A stretch of 64,000 nt of DNA. Origin: CAYPLH01 sp964411505. Its GTDB lineage: Bacteria; Bacillota; Clostridia; CAYPLH01; DUMO01. Each line of letters opens with the position of its first letter. Position 1 is the first letter of the stretch. The stretch lies in contig CAYPLH010000011.1 in NCBI GenBank assembly GCA_964411505.1, positions 1 to 64,000 of the forward strand. The letters run 5' to 3'. The translations under genes and the position numbers were made by a program. Shown here in pieces: positions 16,649-24,298 of the stretch. A model generated the notes under the pieces. The model was not told the DNA's origin and did not search any database. It saw only the letters and a list, made by a program, of their open reading frames with translations.

Positions 16649-17938
16649 TTATTTAATTGATTTTCCAAGTGCACAATCAATATCATAAATTAAGTCCTCC
16701 ACATCTTCTAGACCTATTGAAAGCCTGATCATATCAGGTGTAACGCCTGCTGCACGCTGCTCCTCTTCTGACAATTGTGCATGAGTTGTACTTGCAGGAT
16801 GTATAACCAAAGATTTGGCATCAGCTACGTTTGCAAGCAGAGAAAATAGCTCAAGACTATCGATAAACTTTCTGCCTGCTTCTACACCGCCTTTTATACC
16901 AAACGTAAAAATTGAACCTGCTCCTTTGGGAAGATATTTTTGAGCAAGATCATAATATTTGCTGCCTTCTATGCTTGGGTAGTTTACCCAGGTTACATTT
17001 TTATGCTCCAGAAGAAAATCTACTATTTTTTTTGTATTGTACACATGTCTTTCAACCCTTAATGATAGTGTCTCAAGTCCCTGCAGGAAAAGAAATGAGT
17101 TAAAAGGACTGAGTGCTGCACCTGTATCTCTTAGAAGCTGTACTCTTGCTCTTGTTATATATGCAAGCGGCTCACAATCATAGGCATACTTAATTCCGTT
17201 GTAGCTAGGATCAGGTTCGGTTAATTCAGGGAACTTGTTACCTGCCTTCCAGTCAAAATTTCCTGAGTCAATTATGACTCCACCTATTGATGTTCCGTGA
17301 CCTCCAATAAATTTTGTAGCAGAATGTACTACTACATCAGCACCAAATTCTATGGGACGTATAAGATATGGTGTCCCAAAAGTGTTGTCAACAATTAATG
17401 GTATTCCATTATCATGAGAAATCTTTGCAACCTTTTTAATATCTATTAGGTTTATTCCTGGATTTCCTATTGTTTCAATATAAACAAGCTTTGTTTTTTT
17501 ATTAATTGCTTTTTTAAAGTTATCCGGATCATCCGGATCTACAAAAACCGTATTTATTCCCAGCCTTTTAAGTGTTGTAGCAAAAAGGTTATGTGTTCCT
17601 CCGTACAACGTGCTTGCTGAAACTATCTCGTCTCCTGCTCCTGCAATATTCAGTACAGCATACGCAACTGCAGCCGAACCAGAAGCAACTGCTAAAGCCC
17701 CTACTCCACCTTCTAAAGCAGCCATTCTCTTTTCAAAAACATCGGTTGTGGGATTCATAATCCTAGTGTAAATATTTCCCGATTCCTTTAGCGCAAATAA
17801 ATTAGCCGCATGATCTGCATTATCAAATACATATGATGTAGTCTGGTAAATAGGTACAACTCTTGAGCCAGTAACCGGATCCGGTTTTTGTCCCGCATGA
17901 ACCTGTAATGTATCAAACTTAAGCTTTCTTTCAGACAT
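16649..17938 (-). CDS. metY: O-acetylhomoserine sulfhydrylase (Cys/Met metabolism PLP enzyme)
   Basis: 429 residues from ATG 17938 behind GGAGGG. The sequence shows FDTLQVHAGQKPDPVTGSRVVPIYQTTSY at the N terminus, SGSAAVAYAVLNIAGAGDEIV, LVYIETIGNPGINLID, DNTFGTPYLIRPIEFGADVVVHSATKFIGGHG with the PLP lysine, and the C-terminal SLVIHPASTTHAQLSEEEQ. The length and the LTEPDPSYNGIKY insertion fit MetY rather than cystathionine enzymes. It makes homocysteine from O-acetylhomoserine and sulfide. A good promoter lies at 17985-18013. The exact choice between MetY and a related OAH/OAS enzyme is moderately secure. Confidence 0.9.
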   Translation of the reverse strand: MSERKLKFDTLQVHAGQKPDPVTGSRVVPIYQTTSYVFDNADHAANLFALKESGNIYTRIMNPTTDVFEKRMAALEGGVGALAVASGSAAVAYAVLNIAGAGDEIVSASTLYGGTHNLFATTLKRLGINTVFVDPDDPDNFKKAINKKTKLVYIETIGNPGINLIDIKKVAKISHDNGIPLIVDNTFGTPYLIRPIEFGADVVVHSATKFIGGHGTSIGGVIIDSGNFDWKAGNKFPELTEPDPSYNGIKYAYDCEPLAYITRARVQLLRDTGAALSPFNSFLFLQGLETLSLRVERHVYNTKKIVDFLLEHKNVTWVNYPSIEGSKYYDLAQKYLPKGAGSIFTFGIKGGVEAGRKFIDSLELFSLLANVADAKSLVIHPASTTHAQLSEEEQRAAGVTPDMIRLSIGLEDVEDLIYDIDCALGKSIK

Positions 17939-17984
17939 ATTGATCCCTCCATTCAATTCCGAGTATTTCACTGTGCTTTACAGT

Positions 17985-18013
17985 ATAATAATGTATTTCT
18001 AAAGCAGTGTCAA
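17985..18013 (-). promoter_or_regulatory. Promoter of the metY-like gene
   Basis: On the minus strand TTGACA (18008-18013) and TATTAT (17985-17990) are 17 bp apart, about 46 bp upstream of the start codon. Confidence 0.65.
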
Positions 18014-18050
18014 CATATTTTTGTTCATATTTTCTATTTGTTTCTATTCA

Positions 18051-18107
18051 ATAATATGATTGTATCCCAAAACAACATTTCGTGATTTTTAAGGAGACAA
18101 TCATAAT
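18051..18107. repeat. Inverted-repeat element related to the ATAATATGATTATC family
   Basis: AATATGATTGTATCC near 18053-18067 pairs with GGAGACAATCATAAT near 18092-18106, 13 of 15 positions. The arms resemble those at 591-641 but have diverged. It lies in the 287-bp gap between the metY-like gene and tRNA-Thr, which otherwise shows only the promoter above and a weak hairpin at 18188-18216. Confidence 0.4.
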
Positions 18108-18225
18108 GCTGGTATTCCGAATATTTCTAGGGAGAACTACATTTTTAGTACAGAATTTAACTTTGTTATCATCTACTGCAAAGTGAGCCATACAACGTTT
18201 GAACTGAAACGTATGGTTTTGTGTT

Positions 18226-18301
18226 TGGAGCTACTGAAGTGATTTGAACACTCGACCTGCTGATTACGAATCAGCTGCTCTACCAACTGAGCTACAGTAG
18301 C
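18226..18301 (-). tRNA. tRNA-Thr (anticodon CGT)
   Basis: On the minus strand a full cloverleaf is readable: acceptor GCTACTG with CAGTAGC, D arm GCTCAGTTGGTAGAGC, anticodon arm GCTGA-TTCGTAA-TCAGC giving CGT, T arm with GTTCAAATC, discriminator T and an encoded CCA (18226-18228). It reads ACG codons. A hairpin at 18188-18216 downstream lacks a good T run. Confidence 0.95.
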
Positions 18302-18546
18302 ATCTACTATGAGAATCGACCCTAAACCATACCCTGTTTGTTAGTTTATCACGTTTTTTCGCTTTTGAAAATAGCCAACCTTCTCTAGTTTGTGTCAAGT
18401 TCTTGTGGGCAATTTATACGTTTTTCCTTTAGTAAGAATATACTGGTACCTTAATGGACTGTTCCGAGCCTTGTTTACCGCATTTAATTTCCTAAGTTAG
18501 GATATGAACTGTAATATCAACAAGTGGACCGTGTTATTTTTTTGCA

Positions 18547-18706
18547 TTATGCTAGCAGTCGAAGACTTATCTCCATTACAGCCATACCAGATATAACAAT
18601 TTTGTATTTGTTTTTCTATAAAAAAAGTAAAAATACTTCCTATTCCTGTACATAACCCTGCAAATGTAGTTAAGGCAAAGGCTAATAAAACACTATCGAG
18701 TTCCAT
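18547..18706 (-). pseudogene. Remnant of a ZupT/ZIP-family metal transporter
   Basis: From ATG 18706 the first 33 codons read MELDSVLLAFALTTFAGLCTGIGSIFTFF..., the first membrane helix of ZIP/ZupT transporters in clostridia. The reading frame then departs from the family. In the neighbouring frame, immediately after, the text is VISGMAVMEISLRLLA followed by TAA (18547-18549), which looks like the last helix and C terminus of the same family. The join therefore looks like an internal deletion of most of the gene plus a frameshift. The 5' end and its Fur box (18729-18743) are intact. Zinc or iron import by this copy must be lost. Confidence 0.65.
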
Positions 18707-18716
18707 ACTTTATCTC

Positions 18717-18755
18717 CTCTTCTGTAAATGATAATAATTATCATTTACAGAAGAG
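18717..18755. promoter_or_regulatory. Fur-type operator inside a 39-bp inverted repeat
   Basis: Positions 18729-18743 read TGATAATAATTATCA, a perfect 7-1-7 Fur box of the Bacillus/clostridial type. It is the centre of a longer perfect inverted repeat: 18-bp arms 18717-18734 and 18738-18755 around 3 nt. It lies between the decayed metal transporter (minus) and the Rieske oxidoreductase (plus), so it could repress either when metal is abundant. Zur or PerR binding cannot be excluded, since their boxes are similar. Confidence 0.8.
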
Positions 18756-18867
18756 TACATATTTTTTCTTCAGATGTCAATACTTTTAATATTATGTTTA
18801 TTAATAGTTATAATTATCAAATCTAATCTCTTTATTGGATTTGATACCTTATATAGGAGGAACGAGA

Positions 18868-20406
18868 ATGTCATTTAAAAAAGATGTTAATATGAAAAGT
18901 TTTAAAACTCCCCCTGCTTCCTATTGGATAGAATCAGTAGAACAAAAGGAATATCCAGTTCTAAATAATGATATAAAAACAGATGTGCTTATTATTGGCG
19001 GCGGTATGACCGGCATAACAGCGGCTTCCATATTAAAAGAAGCAGGAGTTAAACTTGTTATGCTTGAAGCACGAAAAATATTACAAGGTACCACAGGCAA
19101 CACTACAGCTAAGGTAACATCACAGCATCACCTAATATACCATTACCTCATCTCTAAATTTGGTGTTGAAAAGGCACACCAGTATGCCGAAGCAAACCAA
19201 AGTGCAATCGAATTTATAGCAAAACGTGTAACTGATCTTAATATACATTGTGACTTTGAACGAAAATCAGCTTATGTGTACACTGAATCTGATTCCTTTA
19301 TTAAAAACATAGAAAACGAAACAGACTCAGCCTTAAAATTGGGGATTCCTGCTGAGTTTGTAACCGAATCTACTCTTCCCTTTCAAATAAAATGTGCGGT
19401 TAAATTTAACAATCAGGCACAATTTCACCCATTGAAATATCTACTTAAGCTTTTGGAAAACATCGAAGGAGATGACTGCCATATTTATGAAAATACACAA
19501 GCTCTTTCGATTGAAGGCAGTTCACCATACACAGTTATAACTGATAGAGGTAAAGTTGAAGCTAATAAAGTAATCGTGGCAACACACTACCCTATCTTTG
19601 ATAAGCCAGGATTATATTTTGCAAGACTCTATCAGTCAAGATCATATATCATTGGTGCCAAAGTAACTAATACATTACCAGATGGAATGTTTATCAGTGC
19701 TGACGGACCTACCCATTCTTTTCGCACACAGCCTACTGATAATGGTCAAATGCTGCTTGTTGCAGGAGAAGATCATAAAACAGGCCAAGGTGACAACACC
19801 ATTTTACATTATGAAAGGCTTAAACAATATGCAGAACGTATATACAATATTGAATCAATTGATTATCACTGGTCGGCGCAAGACTGCATGCCAGTGGACA
19901 GTGTCCCGTTTATTGGCAAACTATCTCCAAATTCCGAGAACCTTTATGTCGCTACTGGATTTAAAAAGTGGGGCATGACCAACAGTACAGTATCAGCAAT
20001 GCTCCTCAGCGACTTAATACTCGAACGTCCAAACCCTTGGCTGGATGTGTTTAATCCTAACAGGTTCAATATAGCGGCTTCAGCAGAAGAAATCACTAGC
20101 CAGAACCTTAATACAGCTGGAAAGCTTGTTGGTGGTATACTTAACATCCCAAGCGATGAACTTGAAACTGTTTTTATGGGCGAAGGTAAGATAATAAAGC
20201 TAAATAACAAGAAACTTGCTATATATCGTGATCATGACAATCATCTGCATGCTGTTTCTCCTTACTGCACTCATTTAGGTTGTGAGATTAAATGGAACGA
20301 TGCAGAAAAAACATGGGACTGTCCATGCCATGGGTCAAGATATTCAATAGATGGTGATGTTATAGAGGGTCCAACAGTCAAGAATCTTGAAAGAATAGAA
20401 CTGTGA
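18868..20406 (+). CDS. FAD-dependent oxidoreductase with C-terminal Rieske [2Fe-2S] domain
   Basis: 512 residues from ATG 18868 behind AGGAGG; the frame upstream to 18835 is leader. The N-terminal two thirds are a DAO-type FAD oxidoreductase: DVLIIGGGMTGITAASILKEAGVKLVMLEA dinucleotide fold, then GTTGNTTAKVTSQH, and LYVATGFKKWGMTNSTVSAML near the end of the FAD domain. Residues about 420-512 are a Rieske domain with both ligand pairs, CTHLGC and CPCHGS. This two-domain arrangement is common in bacteria as a cytosolic oxidoreductase of unknown substrate. There is no signal peptide. The Fur box 125 bp upstream hints at iron control, which would suit an iron-sulfur flavoprotein. Confidence 0.9.
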   Translation: MSFKKDVNMKSFKTPPASYWIESVEQKEYPVLNNDIKTDVLIIGGGMTGITAASILKEAGVKLVMLEARKILQGTTGNTTAKVTSQHHLIYHYLISKFGVEKAHQYAEANQSAIEFIAKRVTDLNIHCDFERKSAYVYTESDSFIKNIENETDSALKLGIPAEFVTESTLPFQIKCAVKFNNQAQFHPLKYLLKLLENIEGDDCHIYENTQALSIEGSSPYTVITDRGKVEANKVIVATHYPIFDKPGLYFARLYQSRSYIIGAKVTNTLPDGMFISADGPTHSFRTQPTDNGQMLLVAGEDHKTGQGDNTILHYERLKQYAERIYNIESIDYHWSAQDCMPVDSVPFIGKLSPNSENLYVATGFKKWGMTNSTVSAMLLSDLILERPNPWLDVFNPNRFNIAASAEEITSQNLNTAGKLVGGILNIPSDELETVFMGEGKIIKLNNKKLAIYRDHDNHLHAVSPYCTHLGCEIKWNDAEKTWDCPCHGSRYSIDGDVIEGPTVKNLERIEL

Positions 20407-20463
20407 ACTACACCCTACTTTGTTAGACTCTTTTCGGACATTGAATAATAATATGTGCGTTGT

Positions 20464-20505
20464 AAAAGAGCTGTTGATTTTTTTAAATAATTATTCTGCT
20501 CTTTT
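20464..20505 (+). terminator. Terminator-like hairpin after the Rieske oxidoreductase
   Basis: AAAAGAGC (20464-20471) pairs with GCTCTTTT (20498-20505) over a 26-nt AT-rich loop. The T run is part of the stem, so strength is uncertain. Confidence 0.5.
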
Positions 20506-20630
20506 GCTACGCCATATCATTATATATTAACTAAGAGCCCATTTATGCGTCAAATTTTTATCATTTACTCTTTTTTTTTTATGTGTTATGATAGAGAAAA
20601 TTTTAAAATGCCATTCATGGTTTATGTACA

Positions 20631-20736
20631 TATTATGGTTATCTTGCTTTTCTATAAAAGAATGGTCAAAAGAAAGCATACACATGGTTTAAAGTAGAAA
20701 GTCATAGTGTGTCTTTCTGGAAAATAATCATATTAT
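20631..20736. repeat. Inverted-repeat element, ATAATATGATTATC family
   Basis: TATTATGGTTATCTT (20631-20645) faces AAAATAATCATATTAT (20721-20736). The interior contains AGAAAG/CTTTCT segments. This copy is longer than the others (about 105 bp). It lies in the 385-bp gap before the cupin regulator, which holds nothing else recognisable apart from the hairpin at 20464. Confidence 0.45.
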
Positions 20737-20791
20737 AAAGCCTGTTCGGTATTTTAAAAAGGATAATTTAATAAGTAAAGGGTGAATTATT

Positions 20792-21343
20792 GTGGAAGAA
20801 ATAAAACAAATAGCATCCCGGATCAAAGAAATGCGTTTAATTTCAGGATTGTCTCCTGAAAAAGTAGCTCTTGACCTCGGTATACCTGATATTGAATATC
20901 TTACTTTTGAAGAAGGAACTGTTGATATTCCAGTAAGTTATCTTTATAGATTGGCAGGTATTTTCAATGTAGAGCTTACCACTCTTATAACCGGCGAGGA
21001 ACCTCGTTTACGTCATTATACAGTTACAAGAAAAGGAAGAGGAAAAGGTGTCAATAGGAGAAAGCAGTATAATTATCAAAACCTTGCATACAACTATGTT
21101 AAAAAAAAGGCAGAGCCTTTTCTGGTTGAAGTCCCAGCTTCTTCTGAGGATTCTCCTATAGAATACAATTCTCACCCCGGTCAAGAATTTAATTATGTTC
21201 TTGAAGGAAGGCTAAAAGTAATTATAAATGGCTATGAATTGATTCTAGAAGCAGGTGACTCATTATATTATGATTCAGGTATTGATCATGCCATGAAAGC
21301 TTTAGATAACAAACCATCCAAGTTTTTAGCTGTCATACTGTAA
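20792..21343 (+). CDS. XRE-type transcriptional regulator with C-terminal cupin domain
   Basis: 183 residues, GTG start at 20792. Residues 5-62 form a helix-turn-helix of the XRE class (IASRIKEMRLISGLSPEKVALDLGIPDIEYLTFEEG...SYLYRLAGIFNVELTTLITG). Residues 110-183 are a cupin barrel (EYNSHPGQEFNYVLEGRLKVIINGYELILEAGDSLYYDSGIDHAMKAL), with the HPGQEF and DH positions taking the place of metal or ligand residues. Such proteins sense a small metabolite through the cupin. It is followed 78 bp later by an acyl-CoA synthetase on the same strand, a pairing that suggests it controls that enzyme in response to its acid or CoA product. Confidence 0.88.
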   Translation: MEEIKQIASRIKEMRLISGLSPEKVALDLGIPDIEYLTFEEGTVDIPVSYLYRLAGIFNVELTTLITGEEPRLRHYTVTRKGRGKGVNRRKQYNYQNLAYNYVKKKAEPFLVEVPASSEDSPIEYNSHPGQEFNYVLEGRLKVIINGYELILEAGDSLYYDSGIDHAMKALDNKPSKFLAVIL

Positions 21344-21421
21344 TCTTTTTAGTAGGCGGCTGAAATTGCCTTGTCATCGACCTTATAAACTAGTTAAATA
21401 ACTTCAATTGGAGGATACAAT

Positions 21422-23083
21422 ATGCTTGAAAACTTTTTACCTAAAGTAGATTTTGATTCATACGAAGACTTTTGTGAAAATTTTGAAATAAATGTTCCCA
21501 AGAAATTTAATTTTGCTTATGATATTGCAGATAAAATTGCATTGAAAACACCTGAAAAAATTGCTCTGGTATGGTGCAATGACAATGGTGATGAAAAAAC
21601 AATCACTTTTGGACAGATGAAGCAATATAGCGACAAAGCAGCAAACTTATTTAGCTCTTTGGGGATTGGTAAAAATGATAAAGTAATGCTAATATTAAAA
21701 AGAAAATATGAATTCTGGTATTGTCTACTTGCACTTCATAAAATAGGAGCGGTCTGCATCCCTGCAACGCATCTTTTAACTGCTAAGGACATAGTATACC
21801 GGAACAATGCTGCAGACATTAAGATGATTGTTTGTGTAAATGAGAATGAAGTAATTAAACACATTGAAGACAGTGAAAAAGATTCACCAACTTTAAGAAC
21901 CAAAGCCCTTCTTAATGGTAAACGAAATGGCTGGCTGGATTTTAGCGAGCAACTGGAAAAGGCTTCAGATGTTTTTGAAAAACCTTCTGATAAAGAAGAA
22001 GTTTCTATTAAAGATATTTCACTCATTTATTTTACTTCAGGTACAACCGGCATGCCAAAAATGGTCCAGCATGATTTTACCTATCCACTGGGTCATATTT
22101 TAACCGCAAAATACTGGCAAAATGTTATGGATAATGGTTTGCACCTTACCGTAGCCGATACCGGTTGGGCAAAAGCTGTCTGGGGCAAAATTTATGGACA
22201 ATGGCTTTCGGGCAGTGCTGTGTTTGTATATGATTATGACAAGTTTGTGCCTAAAAAATTTCTAGAAGTAATTTCAAAACACAAAATTACAACTTTTTGC
22301 GCTCCGCCGACCATATACAGATATCTTATAAAGGAAGATTTTACAAAATACTCTCTTGACAGCCTTAAGTATTGTGTAATTGCGGGGGAACCTTTAAACC
22401 CTGAGGTTTACTATCAATTTCTAGATTCAACAGGATTAAAGCTCCACGAAGGTTATGGTCAGACTGAACTAACCTGCTGCATCGCTACATATCCATGGAT
22501 GGAACCAAAACCAGGTTCTATGGGTAGACCTACCCCTGGTTATGATATTGATCTAATAGATGATGAGGGAAACTCCTGTGAGCCTGGAGAAGAAGGTCAA
22601 ATTATTATTCGAACCAGCAAAACCAAACCTGTTGGCATGTTTGACGGTTATTACCGTGATGATGCACTAACAAGTAAAGTTTGGCACGACGATATTTATT
22701 TTACAGGTGATATGGCATGGAGAGATGAGGATGGCTATTACTGGTTTGTCGGAAGATCTGATGACGTAATTAAAAGTTCCGGTTACCGTATTGGACCCTT
22801 TGAAGTTGAAAGCGCACTTATTGAACATCCCGCAGTATTAGAATGTGCAATTACTGCAGTTCCTGATCCAATAAGAGGTCAAATAGTAAAAGCAACTATT
22901 GTGCTTGCAAAGGAATATACTGCTTCTGACCAGCTTGCAAAAATGCTCCAGGATCATGTAAAAAAAGTAACTGCTCCATACAAATATCCGAGAATTATTG
23001 AGTTCGTTGATGAATTGCCAAAAACAATAAGCGGCAAAATTAGACGTATTGAAATAAGAGACAAAGATAAGGGTACTGAATAA
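21422..23083 (+). CDS. AMP-forming acyl-CoA synthetase (medium/short-chain type)
   Basis: 553 residues, ATG 21422 behind GGAGG. ANL-superfamily motifs appear in order: the P-loop LIYFTSGTTGMPKMVQHD (about 200), adenine-binding HEGYGQTELT, TGDMAWRDEDGYYWFVGRSDDVIKSSGYRIGPFEVE with the hinge aspartate, and the catalytic lysine in LPKTISGKIRR near the C terminus. It ligates a carboxylic acid to CoA using ATP. Its close resemblance is to the ACSM-like group rather than to acetyl-CoA synthetase, but the acid is not determined. It forms a likely operon with the cupin regulator upstream. Confidence 0.92.
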   Translation: MLENFLPKVDFDSYEDFCENFEINVPKKFNFAYDIADKIALKTPEKIALVWCNDNGDEKTITFGQMKQYSDKAANLFSSLGIGKNDKVMLILKRKYEFWYCLLALHKIGAVCIPATHLLTAKDIVYRNNAADIKMIVCVNENEVIKHIEDSEKDSPTLRTKALLNGKRNGWLDFSEQLEKASDVFEKPSDKEEVSIKDISLIYFTSGTTGMPKMVQHDFTYPLGHILTAKYWQNVMDNGLHLTVADTGWAKAVWGKIYGQWLSGSAVFVYDYDKFVPKKFLEVISKHKITTFCAPPTIYRYLIKEDFTKYSLDSLKYCVIAGEPLNPEVYYQFLDSTGLKLHEGYGQTELTCCIATYPWMEPKPGSMGRPTPGYDIDLIDDEGNSCEPGEEGQIIIRTSKTKPVGMFDGYYRDDALTSKVWHDDIYFTGDMAWRDEDGYYWFVGRSDDVIKSSGYRIGPFEVESALIEHPAVLECAITAVPDPIRGQIVKATIVLAKEYTASDQLAKMLQDHVKKVTAPYKYPRIIEFVDELPKTISGKIRRIEIRDKDKGTE

Positions 23084-23168
23084 TCCGACCCAAAGAAACA
23101 ATAGCCAATATCTGGAATCAGAGCCTATTCTTCCGGGCAATAGTATTGCATATTTATTCTTTTACATG

Positions 23169-23200
23169 ATATAATAACCTCGTTACCGAGGTTATTATAT
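23169..23200. other. Perfect 14-bp hairpin
   Basis: ATATAATAACCTCG (23169-23182) and CGAGGTTATTATAT (23187-23200) form a perfect stem with a TTAC loop. No T run follows, so it is either a symmetric terminator variant for the acyl-CoA synthetase or part of the cluster of repeats ahead of the CRISPR repeat. Confidence 0.5.
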
Positions 23201-23222
23201 TGCCTCCGGCGGATTTTATGCG

Positions 23223-23302
23223 CGTGCGATTTTTTTTTGCTAAAGCAAAAAACGCACATGCGCAATTATATCATGCAATTTCTTCGAAATTCATGATATA
23301 AT
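23223..23302. repeat. Double-hairpin repeat family III, copy 1
   Basis: The first stem joins TGCGATTTTTTTTTGC with GCAAAAAACGCA around TAAA. The second joins ATTATATCATG-AATTTC with GAAATT-CATGATATAAT around TTC. An almost identical 79-bp copy lies at 51013-51091. Both copies end in ATGATATAAT, which can serve as a -10 box for what follows. This copy ends 9 bp before the lone CRISPR repeat. Confidence 0.75.
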
Positions 23303-23311
23303 GAAAAAGAG

Positions 23312-23343
23312 GTCGCCCTTCACACAGGGGCGTGGATTGAAAC
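23312..23343 (+). CRISPR. Single orphan CRISPR repeat (type I-C-like)
   Basis: A 32-bp sequence starts GTCGCCCTTCACACAGGG (23312-23329) and ends GCGTGGATTGAAAC (23330-23343). The GTCGCCCC..GGGGCGTGGATTGAAAC pattern is the well known repeat type of I-C arrays. CGCCCTT/AGGGGCG pairs as expected. No second repeat follows at spacer distance, and no cas gene is in the window. It is thus a solo repeat: the remnant of an array, or a captured repeat unit. Confidence 0.8.
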
Positions 23344-23386
23344 ATGTTATAATATGTTTGTTTAGTTCCAATGAGGGAGGACTCTT

Positions 23387-23605
23387 ATGGATAATATTGA
23401 AACATTGACAACTTGCTGCAATATACTGCTTGACCTTTTATTAAAACTGCATAAGAACAAGAAAATAGATAAAATAACTTTTGAAATGAATGCAGAAATG
23501 AAAATCAAATTTTTACATGATAATATGCATAGAATGAATAATAATGAAAAGGAAAAAGCTGAATTATTATTATATGAGGTTTACAATGTACTAAATCTGA
23601 AATAA
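23387..23605 (+). CDS. Small hypothetical protein (72 aa)
   Basis: ATG 23387 has a strong ribosome site GAGGGAGGA 7 nt upstream, and a TATAAT-like box (TTATAATATG) lies at about 23346-23356, so the ORF is likely real. The protein is predicted to be all helical, with a Leu-rich N-terminal helix (ETLTTCCNILLDLLLKLHKN) and a charged C-terminal half. It has no Cys pairs beyond CC at 10-11 and no membrane segment clear enough to call. I do not recognise the family. Its promoter region overlaps the end of the orphan CRISPR repeat. Confidence 0.65.
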   Translation: MDNIETLTTCCNILLDLLLKLHKNKKIDKITFEMNAEMKIKFLHDNMHRMNNNEKEKAELLLYEVYNVLNLK

Positions 23606-23911
23606 GTTATTTTCTCAAAATCGTTAATTAAAGTATCTTAATAAAACAAATCATACTTACATGCATTTTATATATACAGTGCATGATAACAGGACGTATC
23701 TTTATTGGCTAAATAAGCTGTTTCTATTTTGAAATTTGCATGAACACTTCTCCTCGTCACCACAAAAATTTTATTGCTACTATTCATTTTCTTCCATACT
23801 CAAAACAACCTTTCTCATTAGTACCACCTCACAAATTAATATGAAGGTATTGTACTATATTTTTAGGACATTTTCACATGTGGTACAACGAGACATTATC
23901 ATAAGTGGATC

Positions 23912-24163
23912 GTGTCTATTCAGAGGTAGCTCAAACATATTAACTGAAGAATCATCTCTAATACGGCTAGTTACAGCGAGGCTTAGGAAAACACAATTTA
24001 AAATGCCTTAGAGTTTAGTAATGTCCGTGCTGTTTGAACGCAAGTGAGTTCACGGAATTACTTAACGAGAAGGCATTTTAAATTGATTGTTTTCATTGCT
24101 GAAGCTGTATTGCAGTATTGGAGATGATTCTTCATGAAAGAAAAGCTACCTCTGAATAGACAC
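23912..24163. repeat. Large palindromic element of about 250 bp (MITE-like)
   Basis: Three long blocks pair across the element. GTGTCTATTCAGAGGTAGCT (23912-23931) pairs with 24144-24163, a perfect 20 bp. GAAGAATCATCT (23946-23957) pairs with 24122-24133. AATTTAAAATGCCTT (23995-24009) pairs with 24070-24084. The segments between the blocks also align imperfectly, and the centre holds CCGTG/CACGG and GAAC/GTTC stems. No gene lies inside; frames crossing it are shadows. It may be a non-autonomous transposon or a structured RNA. The rest of the 693-bp gap before htpG (23606-23911) shows nothing I can name. Confidence 0.75.
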
Positions 24164-24202
24164 GGTGGATCATAAAGGTTAGTTGAAAAGCTGTTATGCT
24201 TC

Positions 24203-24266
24203 TTGACTTTTTCAACCAATTGTATTATATAATAATAAAATAGTATCTTTAGTATTGGTACTAAAG
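24203..24266 (+). promoter_or_regulatory. htpG promoter with downstream inverted repeat
   Basis: TTGACT (24203-24208) is followed 17 bp later by TATATA (24226) or 19 bp later by TATAAT (24228). Just downstream CTTTAGTA-TTGG-TACTAAAG (24247-24266) is a perfect 8-bp inverted repeat, well placed for a repressor site. It is not a CIRCE element or a CtsR box. Confidence 0.5.
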
Positions 24267-24298
24267 TTTTAATACTTAGAATTAGGAGGCTTTGATAT

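Noticed and set aside
23200..23400. A CRISPR array
   Set aside because: Only one repeat unit is present, with no second repeat within the next several hundred bases and no cas genes.
23912..24163. A retron-type msr-msd RNA
   Set aside because: The long hairpin looks similar in outline, but no reverse transcriptase gene is within reach; htpG follows instead.
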